DNA of 64,000 bases, taken from Silene conica. Taxonomy: Eukaryota > Streptophyta > Magnoliopsida > Caryophyllales > Caryophyllaceae. A program made the position numbers and the translations under genes. The number at the start of each line of letters is the position of its first letter. Positions within the stretch are counted from its first letter, which is position 1. The notes under the pieces were generated by a model, which was given only the letters and a program-made list of their open reading frames with translations, was not told the DNA's origin and did no database searches. The stretch spans positions 81,474,369 to 81,538,368 of the forward strand of contig CM055312.2 in the NCBI GenBank assembly GCA_029255685.2, given 5' to 3'. Positions 22,563 to 34,086 of the stretch are shown here, one piece after another.

Positions 22563-23790
22563 CTCCCATTTACATCGTTGAATACAACGGATCACAATGA
22601 TGGCAGGTTCAGTGGATTTTTTACATGTATCAACAAAATTCTGAACTAAACCAACGTAGTCGTTCCAAACTGAGCATGCTAATTTCTCCTTTCTGTGTAT
22701 AGGTTGGTGAATTAGTTATTAAAATGCTCATAGTAAGTGGATGTGTTTACTATAATGTCAAATATCAAAAATAGTAGAATTGTTACTTAATATTCTCGAT
22801 GTATATTGTCATCCAACTATTTTTGTTCTTGGTTGACTTGACTTCTCCGACTCCAGAAAACTTGCCAATGACATCTGAGTGGGTATGTGAATAAGATGTT
22901 AAAAATTATATAAAAAGTAAACATTTGTATTAGTGTAAATATTTTTATTAGTGGTTGATTTGTATGGGTTTCATGGAATTACCTATGATATGTTCATCAG
23001 ATATTCTTTCGGATAAAATGTCACCAAATTTCACAAACTGGAATCCATATTCTAGGATGGGCAGATTGTGCACCTCTTTAACAATTGTAGGATATGAAAA
23101 GTAGATACATAATTCACCAGAAGTTGCAATTTCAGCCCCTTTATTTGCATCCACATTGAATCTTGAGAATTTATATAAATGTCCCACGTTGATCCTATTC
23201 TTGAATTTGTTAATGATACTTTTGCAGATTGTGGCATGAATTAAATTCTTCTCAAAATTATACTTCCTCCAGTCATATCCAACCTACATATATTCCTCTT
23301 TCATCCATTCATATCCAACCTACATATATTCCTCTTTCATCCATTCATATCCACTCTACCACTTTCCTAAAAAAGAAAATAAAATGACTAAACTACCCTT
23401 TTGGAAACCATTTATCTACCTAAAATGTCACTCCATGGCCCACCTATAATCCACCATCAAACATTTAAATTAATAAAAAAAACATCTTACACACTTTCAA
23501 ATGTCCCTTTAATAGTTTTTAATATCTTTCTTAATATTTGTGCAAAAAGCATATATGCGCTTTGATATGAACGGAGGAAGTAGTAATTATGTTATTTAAC
23601 TATACATGCTTGTGAAAAAGAGTGTCAATTGAAGTTAAAATATGTAGTACCTCTAAATCCAATAAAAGCATCTCTATTGCCAAAGTCTCTTCTTTGTTGT
23701 AGTAGCTTTTTCTTTCCCACGGGTGTACCAAACGCACGACAATCTCAGCAGTCACTATATCGGAGGTCAAATGACGTATGGCAATTCAAC
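22563..23790 (-). CDS. RPA1-like (replication protein A large subunit, OB-fold) gene, partial
   Basis: Four minus-strand exons read in phase through good GT/AG sites. E1 ends at 23651 (...TSDIVTAEIVVRLVHPWERKSYYNKEETLAIEMLLLDLE). E2 runs from about 23250 to 22983 (NLIHATICKSIINKFKNRINVGHLYKFSRFNV...EHII). E3 is 22874-22787 (DVIGKFSGVGEV...SWMTIYIENI). E4 is 22692-22563 (KKEKLACSVWNDYVGLVQNF...IQRCKW). This is the DUF223/RPA70 single-strand-DNA-binding OB-fold order. Start and 3' exons were not found: a frame stop lies just before E1, and sequence beyond E4 is a MITE. The family includes both host RPA1 genes and RPA-like genes carried by Helitrons. Probably a truncated gene, though the junctions are intact. 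Confidence 0.6.
23263..23580. mobile_element. Stowaway-type MITE, 318 bp
   Basis: Ends CTTCCTCC...GGAGGAAG with matching inner bases (GTCATATC / GATATGAAC) and a TA dinucleotide at each side (23261-23262 and 23581-23582), as in Tc1/mariner-type Stowaway MITEs. It contains an internal short direct repeat. It sits in the intron between E1 and E2 of the RPA-like gene. Confidence 0.7.
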
Positions 23791-23799
23791 ATGGGTGCT

Positions 23800-25012
23800 G
23801 TTTAAAGCCATAGTTGAATCTTTATTGTTTACGTTTTTTTGTTTTGGTGAATATTGAAGGATATAGATGATTTCGTTAAAGGCGGATTTTATATAATTAA
23901 AAAGTGTGGTTGTTTAGGTATACCTATGAGGTGATTGACTAAGTTTTAGGGGAAGATAATAGACTCAAATAAGATTAGATAGGTTTAGACTGAGATGCAT
24001 AAGTTGTTTACAGTTGTTAATGTTCACTTTTTAAGAGTTTGAGGAGATTGGTGAAACTAATTATTAATATATATGAGATATGATTTTTTCCTAAATATTT
24101 GGAAATTTTTTCCCACATATACTCGTTATTAATGTTGTTCACGCTTTGGGAGTTTGAGGAGATTGGTGAAAGTAATTATTAATATATCAAATGAAATATT
24201 CAGTCTTCTATACGGCACTTTTCCCAGATATTTGGAACTTTTTTCCGAAATACCCCAGATATCCGAGCATCGCAGCATATATCAAATGAAATATTCAGTC
24301 TTCTATATGGCATATTATGTCGTGTATTATTGCGTTTTTTCATTGTTTTAAGCATTTTTGTTTTTTCAATTGCTTTAATTTATAGACTGACACGTCAGCT
24401 TGTACTTGAAATGTGAGATGCCAAATCAGCGAGATTGGCTTCTGCATTAGAAAGATATATAATGATTTATGATGATACTAACACCTTCAAACTGACTAAC
24501 AAATTCAACCTTAAAAAAAAAAATCAACTCTGTCATTGAGGTCATTGAAACAAAAATAATATTGTAAATGTAATATTTTTTTGTGTTTATTTTCCCAATT
24601 TTCCATCAAACTAAATAATTAAATAAGGGAATGACATGTTTAACCTAAGTATATTCTTGTTTCCCGTTTTAACTTGAATTTTCATAAAGATAATTAATAA
24701 CTTGACAAGGGGATACAATTTGGGTTTGATTCGAAATTAACGGTTTCGAGACATGAGTGTAATTATTAGGGCTCCTGAGTGTTTGGGCTATGAGGCAAAT
24801 AGTAAACATAATATATATGTATAAAAAAAATTGGAGTGTACTAATTTTTGTTTTAAAATACCGCTCGGCCGCTCCCTTTGTCGAGTACACTTATTTACTC
24901 TTTTTCTAATTATTTGTATGTGGTACTTTAATTAAAATTAAACAAATGATTGAAAGACGGAGGAAATACTTCATTAAACCTTTACAATAATAAATTATTA
25001 ACGGTCGCGTGA
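23800..25012. other. AT-rich spacer with short direct repeats
   Basis: Repeated phrases GTTTGAGGAGATTGGTGAAA (24039 and 24151) and ATATCAAATGAAATATTCAGTCTTCTATA (about 24182 and 24280) show small direct duplications. AGACGGAGGAAATACTT near 24955 looks like a Stowaway end. No gene seen. Confidence 0.4.
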
Positions 25013-25463
25013 TTTTCTGTAACATCCCGTATTTTTATAAAAGTAAATTTAATAATTTAAAAGTAGTTTACGGAATTTAATAATATTTTAATTATAATTC
25101 GTAAGTTTTATTTTTAAGATTTCCGTTAAGTTCGTCTTAAAAACCATTTAAGCTTAAGATGCCTTGGTTATTTAATATCAACCCGTCTCACATTTCCGTT
25201 TCACTTAATTAAAGCAAACCCGACTCAAGTCAAATATAAAGTACCCCTCCTTCCTCATTTCACGTTAAACCTATCCTCACCAAAATAAGATACAGTAACT
25301 TGTTTTCTCCATTTTTGCTCTTTCTCAACTTCACAAAATCATCATCCGTTTTCTCATCTCAACTCCGTTTAACTCGAGGTTTTCACCATCGCATTCCTCT
25401 CTTCATTTCTGATCTTTCTATCACTTTCGTTTTCAATTTCGTGAAACTTCATTTCTGGGCTGT

Positions 25464-27017
25464 TGATGCCCGTCGTTGAGGGTACCAAAGATAAAATTTA
25501 TAATTCCTAACTTTAACAATAGATAGTGAAAGTCAGGGTCGAACCACAAGGAGGTGGGGAATGTTTATTGTTTGATGTTAATGTTTTAAAGTAACAATTT
25601 TGGGGGTTTGATTGATTGATTACTATATCTAAGGCAAAGATTAAAATAAAACAAGAAATAAAGATGAGAATAAAATATAATAAAAGGGATGCTAGGATGT
25701 TTGGGTAATAAAAAGCTAAGGTAAAATAAATTCTAAGGTCAACATATATTGCAGTCGCGTAAGGGGGTGTAACATATTTTTTTAAGTCTATGCTACCTAA
25801 TAGCTCCTTTCGGCCTATGCTATTAGTTCCTAGGTCTCACAATTATTGGGTGTCAACAATAAGGGTGATTCCTAAATCCCAGGTCACATACCTTTCAGCC
25901 TTGAGTAACCTATCCGTCTTAAGGTGTAAACCAATGCCCTTCCCGTATCTTTCAATCTTGGGTAGGTCATTACTAACATCCTACAAGTCTCCTTATGGTC
26001 TCATTGCAGGATATTGTAATTGACAAGAAAAGACGAAATAAGAAAACATACGCGGGTGGTCGACCGACCGGCTACTCCAGTCGGCCGACCACGGCCTCGG
26101 TCGACCGACCAGCTATTCCAGTCGGCCGACCGTGGTCCTGCTACAAGTCGGTCTTTCGAATTCTATTTACCTACGCATATTCATCCCCTACATCCTAACA
26201 TATGAAAATTAGCTACTCATGGTTGTTAAGATGATTATGAAATTGAGAATAAACATGGAGAACATAGTAAATAATCTAAACATGCAAGATTCAATAAAGC
26301 TTGGGATTCTAACTTAACAATTATAATAAAAATAAGAACTATAATAAAAAGCTAGATTAAAAGAGTAATTACCACAATTGGAATTAGGGCAGAAAGAAAC
26401 TAACTTTATTGAATGCTTGAGAATTATTGAAAGATTACAAAACTAAATCTGATAAAACTTGATACTGAAAGATTCGATGCAAAACTTGATTCTCAAGATC
26501 TAAGATATCTAAACCCTAGCTACAAGATTAGCTTATATAGGGTAAGAGATTAGAGTTTCCTAAAGACTCTAATTCTAGTTTATTTCCGAAAAGAATCGAT
26601 TGGGCTTCTGTTGTGGTCGGTCGACCTACTATTCGGGTCGGTCGACCGCCTCCTGTTGGGCTTCTTTTATTTCCGGCATTCCTTGAAATTTGGGCTTAGT
26701 TAAAATTCAGGACTGGTCGGCCGACCCGTTTAGCTGGTCGGTCGACCGCCTCTGTACGGAAATCTTCGGATTTCTCTTGTTTTGACTTTTGGCACTTGAC
26801 TTTGACTCCAATTGACTTTCCATTTATTCCTCAATTAAGCAAAAGACTCGAGGATACGAATTTGGTGCTAAATCGTCTCTTTTCCGCATAAATCTGCAAA
26901 AGTGCATAAAAATACGAAAGTACACAATTTGTGGGAAATAAAGGCTAAAACATAGTAAATGAGCGACCAAATACGTGTAAAAATAGATGTAAAACATCAT
27001 AAAATAGACACGTATCA
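25464..27017 (-). repeat. 3' LTR of the gag-protease element
   Basis: 1554 bp, same length and apparently the same sequence as 32009-33562. It carries four pairs of the GGTCGNYCGACC word. Confidence 0.9.
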
Positions 27018-28950
27018 AATTCCCCAAACCAAACCCTTGCTTGCCCTCAAGCAAGAAATAGACTCGATCCTAACTAATGGAACGATTTCAAACTCAGAGC
27101 GAAATTTACATGTCAGCCTAAACCAATACCAAAAACAAAATGAGATAATATTCAAATCATGCAAACGAGTTATGGTGTCGTCAAACTTGCAACACTAGAG
27201 ACTATAGAGACTTTATACCATGGACTCTCGCGGTGCGCTCGAGACACTCATGAAGCAAAGGGTGAGTATATGTAAAAGATAGAAAGAAGTAATTTTGTAG
27301 AGACACTCACCTAACTGCGACCCATGAAAACATGCCTGCAATCTAACATGAACAGGAATTCTACAACTTTGTATAACAATCTTATTTAAGTGACCTAGAT
27401 ACATGCAAATGAGGTACGAAAGGTACGTGAGGTTAAAGGTAAAAGTGGTTAAGATGTTTTTGGATTTGTGGGGTTAGTAGCCAAGCTAGTAAAACCGATT
27501 CCCAACAACATATTTCACAACTTTTTTGATATTAAGAAAGTGCTCTTTTGTAGCACAACTCTCACATTTGAATATAAGAAAGGACTCCCAAATATTTTTG
27601 AATGAAGTACGGGAGTGATAAAATATAAAAGAAAGGAATTTCCGGAACGAAATTTTGAATCTGGTAATGTCAGTTGGTCGACCGACCCAATAAGGTGGTC
27701 GGTCGACTGACTCCACTGTATATTTTTATTTTTTTCGTTTTTTTTCTTTTCTTTCTTTCTTTTTATGAATTTTTCTGTTCTTTTTTTTCTTTTCTTGCTT
27801 TCTTTATTTCTTTTCTCTTTCTGCTCATGATAGCATACAAACCAAGATGCCTCAAAAAATAAACCAAAGACCACAAATACTAGCTTGGAAGGGTAGGCTA
27901 AGTATGGGATGTAGTTTTGGGGGAATAAAAAGGCAATTTTGGCTATGTGAAGCTTATGGGTAAATATGAGAAAAGGGATCCCAAATGCACGTATCAAGAC
28001 TCACAAAACGAGAAAGTAAAACAAGTATATAGCAATTCAAGCTCATGTTTATGCATATTGATGTAACATGTTCCAAGGGGAGTACTACTCACATCCTAGA
28101 CAACTGGTTTAAGAATGAAACCAGGAAATAAGCTCTAAACCTTAGAATGTATAGTAGGTTACCAAGGTATAAGTCAAGTCTCAAGATATACAAATTGACA
28201 AAAACTCGTAGATATGCAAAAGACTTTCATACTAAAACAAGTTGACAAGGCAAGATAAAGGCATAAACATGTAAGAAAGCAAAATCATCCTTGAAATACT
28301 TTCGTTCCGACTCGACCTATATGCTAAAATAAACGTGCATTTTTTTGGAATTTTAATTTTTTTAATTTTTTTGGATTTTTGTATATATAAGGAAAATAAA
28401 GAAAAGAACAATGCAAGACAGAAATGCAGTAAACGTGTGACAAAAATGCAATGCATGTAACACGAAACCATTCCCCAAACCAACCCGCACAATGTCCCCA
28501 TTGTGCATTAGCCTAAGTAAAGGTTTTAGAAAATTAAAAGATAAATGCAAGTAAAAAAAAACTTAAGGAAAAACGTAACTAGAAAGAACTCACTGGGTAA
28601 AAAGATGTATGAGAAAAACCTCCCCAAACCAGCGTAAGCTGGGAGGTTTTGGTGGTCAGCAGTGCCACTAAAGTACCAAAGACGATTTCATGATTTCCAA
28701 GGAAGAAAAACGAAAGACTGCAGCGGACAGTAGGTCGACCGACCGGCTAAACGGGTCGATCGACCTCCTGTGAACATCGGAAAAATCTGCGATACAGCGC
28801 TTCTGGTCGACCGACCGATTTTTCTGGTCGGTCGACCAGCTGAGTCCTGGAGGTCTTCTTTTCTTCGGAAATCCTGAAAAAGCAAGAAAAAATTGCGCGC
28901 CCAACAATGCGCGAGATGCCAAAACGATTCTTAAAGTCTTAACTACTAGC
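27018..28950 (-). other. Non-coding 3' part of the gag-protease element
   Basis: About 1.9 kb without a credible frame. It contains the PPT beside the LTR, three CCCCAAACC-plus-hairpin modules (27018-27055, 28471-28506, 28618-28642), three pairs of the 12-bp palindromic word (27676, 28733, 28805), and a T-rich low-complexity stretch (27720-27820). Confidence 0.6.
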
Positions 28951-29015
28951 AAGCCAAACTAAAAAGTCTCACACAACATAAAATAAATTGTCTTAAAACT
29001 GCAACTTAAAAACAA

Positions 29016-31886
29016 CTATCCGTTAAAGATGCGTAAAATATCCGACCACGGCTTCTGACGGCATGCCGTAGTCTCCACAGTTTTTGCTTTAGTAGCAAAA
29101 CACATCTTCTTTCCTCCGTCATAAAGCATATGCGACGGTCGCTCTTCTTGAGCCTGCCTCCTCTTCTTTTTCTCCTCTCGATCCACGACGTCTGGATCCT
29201 CATCCTCTTCATAGCTTAAGCATCCCATTCCTCCTCTTTGGATGATGACTTCCTTCTCCTTGGGTTTCCCCAAACCAGTTCCTGCAATAGTCATAACAGA
29301 AGTGTCCTCCCTATTGCTCCCAATCTGGGGCGGAGGTGTAAAAACAGATACAGGAACAGGTAATAAAGTGGGAGAAGTAGTGATGACCTCATACTTCTTC
29401 TCAGAAGTGATAGCATTACACGTGATGGGGGTCATAGCATCCTTCTTCCTATAAGATAGGCCATAGATAATAGAATGTTTGCCTACTTTGAAGGTTAGAG
29501 TTCCAGTGCCTACATCTATAATGGCACCTGCAGTGTGAAGAAAGGGTCTTCCTAGAATTATGGGTATATGGGCATCCTCTGGGATGTCCAAGACAACAAA
29601 GTCAACTGGGAAGAAAAACCTGTCTATACGCACAGGGATGTTTTCTAACACCCCTACAGGTTCCATAGATGTGTGATCTGCCATCTGGACGGTCATACTG
29701 GTCACTGCAAATTCGGTCATTCCTAGTTTTAAGGCAACGCTTAAGGGCATGACACTTATACTAGCACCTAAGTCGCATAGAGCCTTCTTAACTGGGAAGG
29801 TTCCTATATTACAGGGGACAGAAAAACTTCCAGGGTCCTCTAGTTTATAAGGGGCAATAACATGTGTTAAAAAACTAGATGACTCTTCAGTGAGGGCCAC
29901 CGACTCAACCTTTTCTAGAGACCTCTTTCTTGACAAAAGTTGTCTCATGAATTTAAGATAGGAAGGAACTTGTTGAACTAATTCTAAAAATGGGACTTGA
30001 ACATTCAATGAACGAATCACATCTTTAAATTTGTCAAAAGATACCTGATCCTTTGAAGGCACGAGTCTTTCTGGAAAAGGAGCAGCTGAAGATTCAGTAT
30101 TTGCAGCCCTTTTTAAAAATCTGGGGGTCTTGTCACCCCTGAAAAGGAAATCCCGTAAGTTATTCGGCAATTCTGGACGAAAGGGAACTTCAGGTTCTGC
30201 TTCAGTGGTCTGTCGACCGGTATTATCGGTCGGTCGACCAGTCTTCTGTTCAGGACAAATTTTCGGATCCTGCTCTGTGGTCGGTCGACCAGAAGCTTCG
30301 GTCGGTCGACCGCCTTCGCTGCTACTCGCCTGTTTTTCTTTCTCAGCCCCCACTTTAGCTCCACTTCGCAGGGTTACGACGTTTAGAGTCTCCTTCTTCT
30401 GGTCCGGCTTGGTCGGAAGTTGACCCGGAGCCCTAGTATCATTCTTGCTCGCGATCTGAGCAATCTGCGACTCTAACATCTTCATCCCTGCCTCTCTAGC
30501 CTGTGACTCCTTCTGAACCAACCCGATAAGATTTTGGATAAGAGCATCTGTGTTGGGTGGTGGATTAGAAGGTGGTTGAGGGTTGAAAGGTGGTCTTTGG
30601 AAGTTTTGTTTATGTGGGGGTACATAAGTGGAATTTTGCTGAGGTTGCATGTGCTGAGGGTTTTGAACATTCTGGCTTGTCCACCTTAAGTTGGGATGGA
30701 CATTGTTATTATTCGGATCATAGAAATTGTTCTCACGGTAATGCTGAAAAGCGGCACATGTTTCATTAGATGAAGTACAGAACTTTGACACATGCCCTTC
30801 TCCACCGCACCTCTCACAAGCAAAGGGTCCGTCCTGAACGGCGTTCACCTGGTATATTCCTCCCTTGCTTCCACTCCCTAGATCGAGCTTTCCTGCAGCC
30901 TCAAATTTTTCTAGCTTGGCTGTCAAGGCCTCAATTGCTGACAGGTTGTACTCAGATTTCCTCTGGTTTCCCCTAGAAGTACCATGCTCAGCGCGGTGCA
31001 CAGCAACATCTTCTATTAACTTGAGACCCTTAGTCTCTCCTGAATTATCTTGGAATCTCCCATTAGCTGCAGCATCTAAGTAGGCCCTGTTGTCGTCATA
31101 GAGACCATTGTAGAACTGGTTGCAAAGAAACCATTGTTCGAATCCATGATGTGGTATGGATCGAACAAGTCTCTTGAACCTGTCCCACGCCTCGCTAAAG
31201 TCTTCATTGGGACCTTGCTTGAAATTGGTAATCTGCGCTCTTAAGGCATTCGTCTTTGATGCAGAATAGTATTTCCTGTAGAATGCTAAGGCTAAGGTGT
31301 TCCAGTCTGTAACTCCCGCAGCAGTGCGGTCAAGATCTCTGTACCACTCTCTCGCAGAGTCCCTAAGGGAGAAGATAAACATGGTCTGTTTAATCTGGTC
31401 CTGCGTCACTCCTTCTGGGGGTGCTATAGAACATATGTAATCTGTGAAGATTTCAATATGCTTAGCAGCATCCTCATTGGCCGAGCCTCCAAATTGGTTT
31501 CTTTCAACCATAGTAATGTAGGCGGGATTGGCCTCGAATGGCTTCCCAGTACCTGCAGGTAAAGTGAACCCTTTGTATAGGTCCTTTGCCTGAGGCATGG
31601 AGTGACTGGCAATAGTAGCTTCTTCTGCCATATTATCTTCTTCTTTAGGAAAAACTGGAAAGTAGGTAAAAGGTGGTGTTTTTGGTGAAGGTGGATTGAT
31701 GGGTGAATTTGGTTGTGAAGGTGGTGTTTTTTGTGAAGATGGTGGTAATTCGAATAAGCCTTCTTGAAATAAGGAAGATGGTGAGTCTCCTTCCTGATTT
31801 GCTAGAAGTTGCTTTCTTCTTTCTCTAAGAGTCCTCTCAATTTCGAGATCAAGTGGTAGGAGTTCTCCTTGAACTGACCTGCACAT
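29016..31886 (-). CDS. Gag-protease polyprotein of the nested element
   Basis: An unbroken 956-residue frame. Order of parts: low-complexity N-terminus, Athila-type gag core (about 95-310), a CCHC zinc knuckle CERCGGEGHVSKFC (about 350), a Pro/Gln-rich linker, a linker with GRPTEASGRP / GRPTDNTGRQ repeats (about 527-560), then a retropepsin-like aspartic protease region (about 690-800). Gag-protease without the rest of pol is typical of plant non-autonomous families that are mobilised in trans by related full elements (family knowledge). It is the only long frame in the element and looks whole. Confidence 0.85.
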   Translation of the reverse strand: MCRSVQGELLPLDLEIERTLRERRKQLLANQEGDSPSSLFQEGLFELPPSSQKTPPSQPNSPINPPSPKTPPFTYFPVFPKEEDNMAEEATIASHSMPQAKDLYKGFTLPAGTGKPFEANPAYITMVERNQFGGSANEDAAKHIEIFTDYICSIAPPEGVTQDQIKQTMFIFSLRDSAREWYRDLDRTAAGVTDWNTLALAFYRKYYSASKTNALRAQITNFKQGPNEDFSEAWDRFKRLVRSIPHHGFEQWFLCNQFYNGLYDDNRAYLDAAANGRFQDNSGETKGLKLIEDVAVHRAEHGTSRGNQRKSEYNLSAIEALTAKLEKFEAAGKLDLGSGSKGGIYQVNAVQDGPFACERCGGEGHVSKFCTSSNETCAAFQHYRENNFYDPNNNNVHPNLRWTSQNVQNPQHMQPQQNSTYVPPHKQNFQRPPFNPQPPSNPPPNTDALIQNLIGLVQKESQAREAGMKMLESQIAQIASKNDTRAPGQLPTKPDQKKETLNVVTLRSGAKVGAEKEKQASSSEGGRPTEASGRPTTEQDPKICPEQKTGRPTDNTGRQTTEAEPEVPFRPELPNNLRDFLFRGDKTPRFLKRAANTESSAAPFPERLVPSKDQVSFDKFKDVIRSLNVQVPFLELVQQVPSYLKFMRQLLSRKRSLEKVESVALTEESSSFLTHVIAPYKLEDPGSFSVPCNIGTFPVKKALCDLGASISVMPLSVALKLGMTEFAVTSMTVQMADHTSMEPVGVLENIPVRIDRFFFPVDFVVLDIPEDAHIPIILGRPFLHTAGAIIDVGTGTLTFKVGKHSIIYGLSYRKKDAMTPITCNAITSEKKYEVITTSPTLLPVPVSVFTPPPQIGSNREDTSVMTIAGTGLGKPKEKEVIIQRGGMGCLSYEEDEDPDVVDREEKKKRRQAQEERPSHMLYDGGKKMCFATKAKTVETTACRQKPWSDILRIFNG

Positions 31887-31984
31887 AAGAGGAAACTACA
31901 AGAAAAAAGTGAGAGGGTTTAAGGAACAAAAAGTTCCTTAAACAAAGAGAAACAAAAACAAAAAACAATAAACACTGGCGTCAC

Positions 31985-32003
31985 CTCCCCGGCAACGGCG
32001 CCA
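31985..32003 (-). promoter_or_regulatory. Primer-binding site (tRNA-Asp type)
   Basis: In element sense TGGCGCCGTTGCCGGGGAG, the classic Athila-type PBS complementary to the tRNA-Asp 3' end, five bases inside the 5' LTR. Confidence 0.85.
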
Positions 32004-32008
32004 AAATT

Positions 32009-33562
32009 TGATGCCCGTCGTTGAGGGTACCAAAGATAAAATTTATAATTCCTAACTTTAACAATAGATAGTGAAAGTCAGGGTCGAACCACAAGGAGGT
32101 GGGGAATGTTTATTGTTTGATGTTAATGTTTTAAAGTAACAATTTTGGGGGTTTGATTGATTGATTACTATATCTAAGGCAAAGATTAAAATAAAACAAG
32201 AAATAAAGATGAGAATAAAATATAATAAAAGGGATGCTAGGATGTTTGGGTAATAAAAAGCTAAGGTAAAATAAATTCTAAGGTCAACATATATTGCAGT
32301 CGCGTAAGGGGGTGTAACATATTTTTTTAAGTCTATGCTACCTAATAGCTCCTTTCGGCCTATGCTATTAGTTCCTAGGTCTCACAATTATTGGGTGTCA
32401 ACAATAAGGGTGATTCCTAAATCCCAGGTCACATACCTTTCAGCCTTGAGTAACCTATCCGTCTTAAGGTGTAAACCAATGCCCTTCCCGTATCTTTCAA
32501 TCTTGGGTAGGTCATTACTAACATCCTACAAGTCTCCTTATGGTCTCATTGCAGGATATTGTAATTGACAAGAAAAGACGAAATAAGAAAACATACGCGG
32601 GTGGTCGACCGACCGGCTACTCCAGTCGGCCGACCACGGCCTCGGTCGACCGACCAGCTATTCCAGTCGGCCGACCGTGGTCCTGCTACAAGTCGGTCTT
32701 TCGAATTCTATTTACCTACGCATATTCATCCCCTACATCCTAACATATGAAAATTAGCTACTCATGGTTGTTAAGATGATTATGAAATTGAGAATAAACA
32801 TGGAGAACATAGTAAATAATCTAAACATGCAAGATTCAATAAAGCTTGGGATTCTAACTTAACAATTATAATAAAAATAAGAACTATAATAAAAAGCTAG
32901 ATTAAAAGAGTAATTACCACAATTGGAATTAGGGCAGAAAGAAACTAACTTTATTGAATGCTTGAGAATTATTGAAAGATTACAAAACTAAATCTGATAA
33001 AACTTGATACTGAAAGATTCGATGCAAAACTTGATTCTCAAGATCTAAGATATCTAAACCCTAGCTACAAGATTAGCTTATATAGGGTAAGAGATTAGAG
33101 TTTCCTAAAGACTCTAATTCTAGTTTATTTCCGAAAAGAATCGATTGGGCTTCTGTTGTGGTCGGTCGACCTACTATTCGGGTCGGTCGACCGCCTCCTG
33201 TTGGGCTTCTTTTATTTCCGGCATTCCTTGAAATTTGGGCTTAGTTAAAATTCAGGACTGGTCGGCCGACCCGTTTAGCTGGTCGGTCGACCGCCTCTGT
33301 ACGGAAATCTTCGGATTTCTCTTGTTTTGACTTTTGGCACTTGACTTTGACTCCAATTGACTTTCCATTTATTCCTCAATTAAGCAAAAGACTCGAGGAT
33401 ACGAATTTGGTGCTAAATCGTCTCTTTTCCGCATAAATCTGCAAAAGTGCATAAAAATACGAAAGTACACAATTTGTGGGAAATAAAGGCTAAAACATAG
33501 TAAATGAGCGACCAAATACGTGTAAAAATAGATGTAAAACATCATAAAATAGACACGTATCA
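32009..33562 (-). repeat. 5' LTR of the gag-protease element
   Basis: 1554 bp, starts TGATGCCCGTCG next to the PBS with a 5-base spacer, ends CACGTATCA before the GCTGT duplication. Confidence 0.9.
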
Positions 33563-34086
33563 GCTGTTTTGAGGAGAACTCGAAAATACCCTCTTATAAC
33601 CCGTTTCGTTGTTTGTAGGTGTCGACATTGACAACCCGGATAAGGATTCATATATTATTCAAGACTAGGCGTGAAGAAATCGCTCTTTAAGGTGACGATA
33701 ATGAGAAACTCGGCCTTTTGTCTATATTAGCACTTTACTTGATTTTTAGTATGTTTATCTACTAGAAACATGTTTAGGTTATGTGGATTGTGGTTGTGAT
33801 GCTGTAAATTAGTTAGTATCATGTTAGGATTTGATGATTATATGTTTCTCACATGGTTTATGGAGGATTGATAATGGGTATGTTGTTTATGTGGAAATAA
33901 TGGGTGTTTTCAATATTTGATATGGGTAATTATGGGTAATCTATGATAATGATTTTATGATGCTTCATGAGTGTTGGTATATGCTTTAATTCGTGATTTT
34001 AGTAGTGTATACGAAGTATAGAAGCAAATCTTTGAAGTTTGATTGAGGTTTAAAGTTGACGAAATGCGTTTTTGCTGGGCAGAGGA

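Larger units (their letters stand above)
25464..33562 (-). mobile_element. Young gag-protease LTR element (Athila-like, non-autonomous), 8099 bp
   Basis: Two LTRs of exactly 1554 bp (25464-27017 and 32009-33562) look identical by eye and both run TGATGCCC...CGTATCA. A perfect 5-bp duplication GCTGT flanks them (25459-25463 and 33563-33567). Inside, in minus orientation: PBS matching the tRNA-Asp type (31985-32003), one long gag-protease reading frame (29016-31886), a 2 kb non-coding 3' part, and a purine-rich tract against the 3' LTR (27018-27036 on the + strand). No reverse transcriptase, RNase H or integrase frame is present in the 4991-bp interior. The element looks whole as a gag-only type that must borrow enzymes. 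LTR identity implies very recent insertion, into an older solo LTR. Confidence 0.9.

Noticed and set aside
27515-27997. 160-residue Lys/Glu-rich ORF
   Set aside because: Low-complexity translation of a T-rich stretch in the untranslated 3' part of the gag element.
30113-30423. Open frames on the + strand and in a second minus frame within the gag region
   Set aside because: Shadows of the long gag-protease frame, kept open by the palindromic words.
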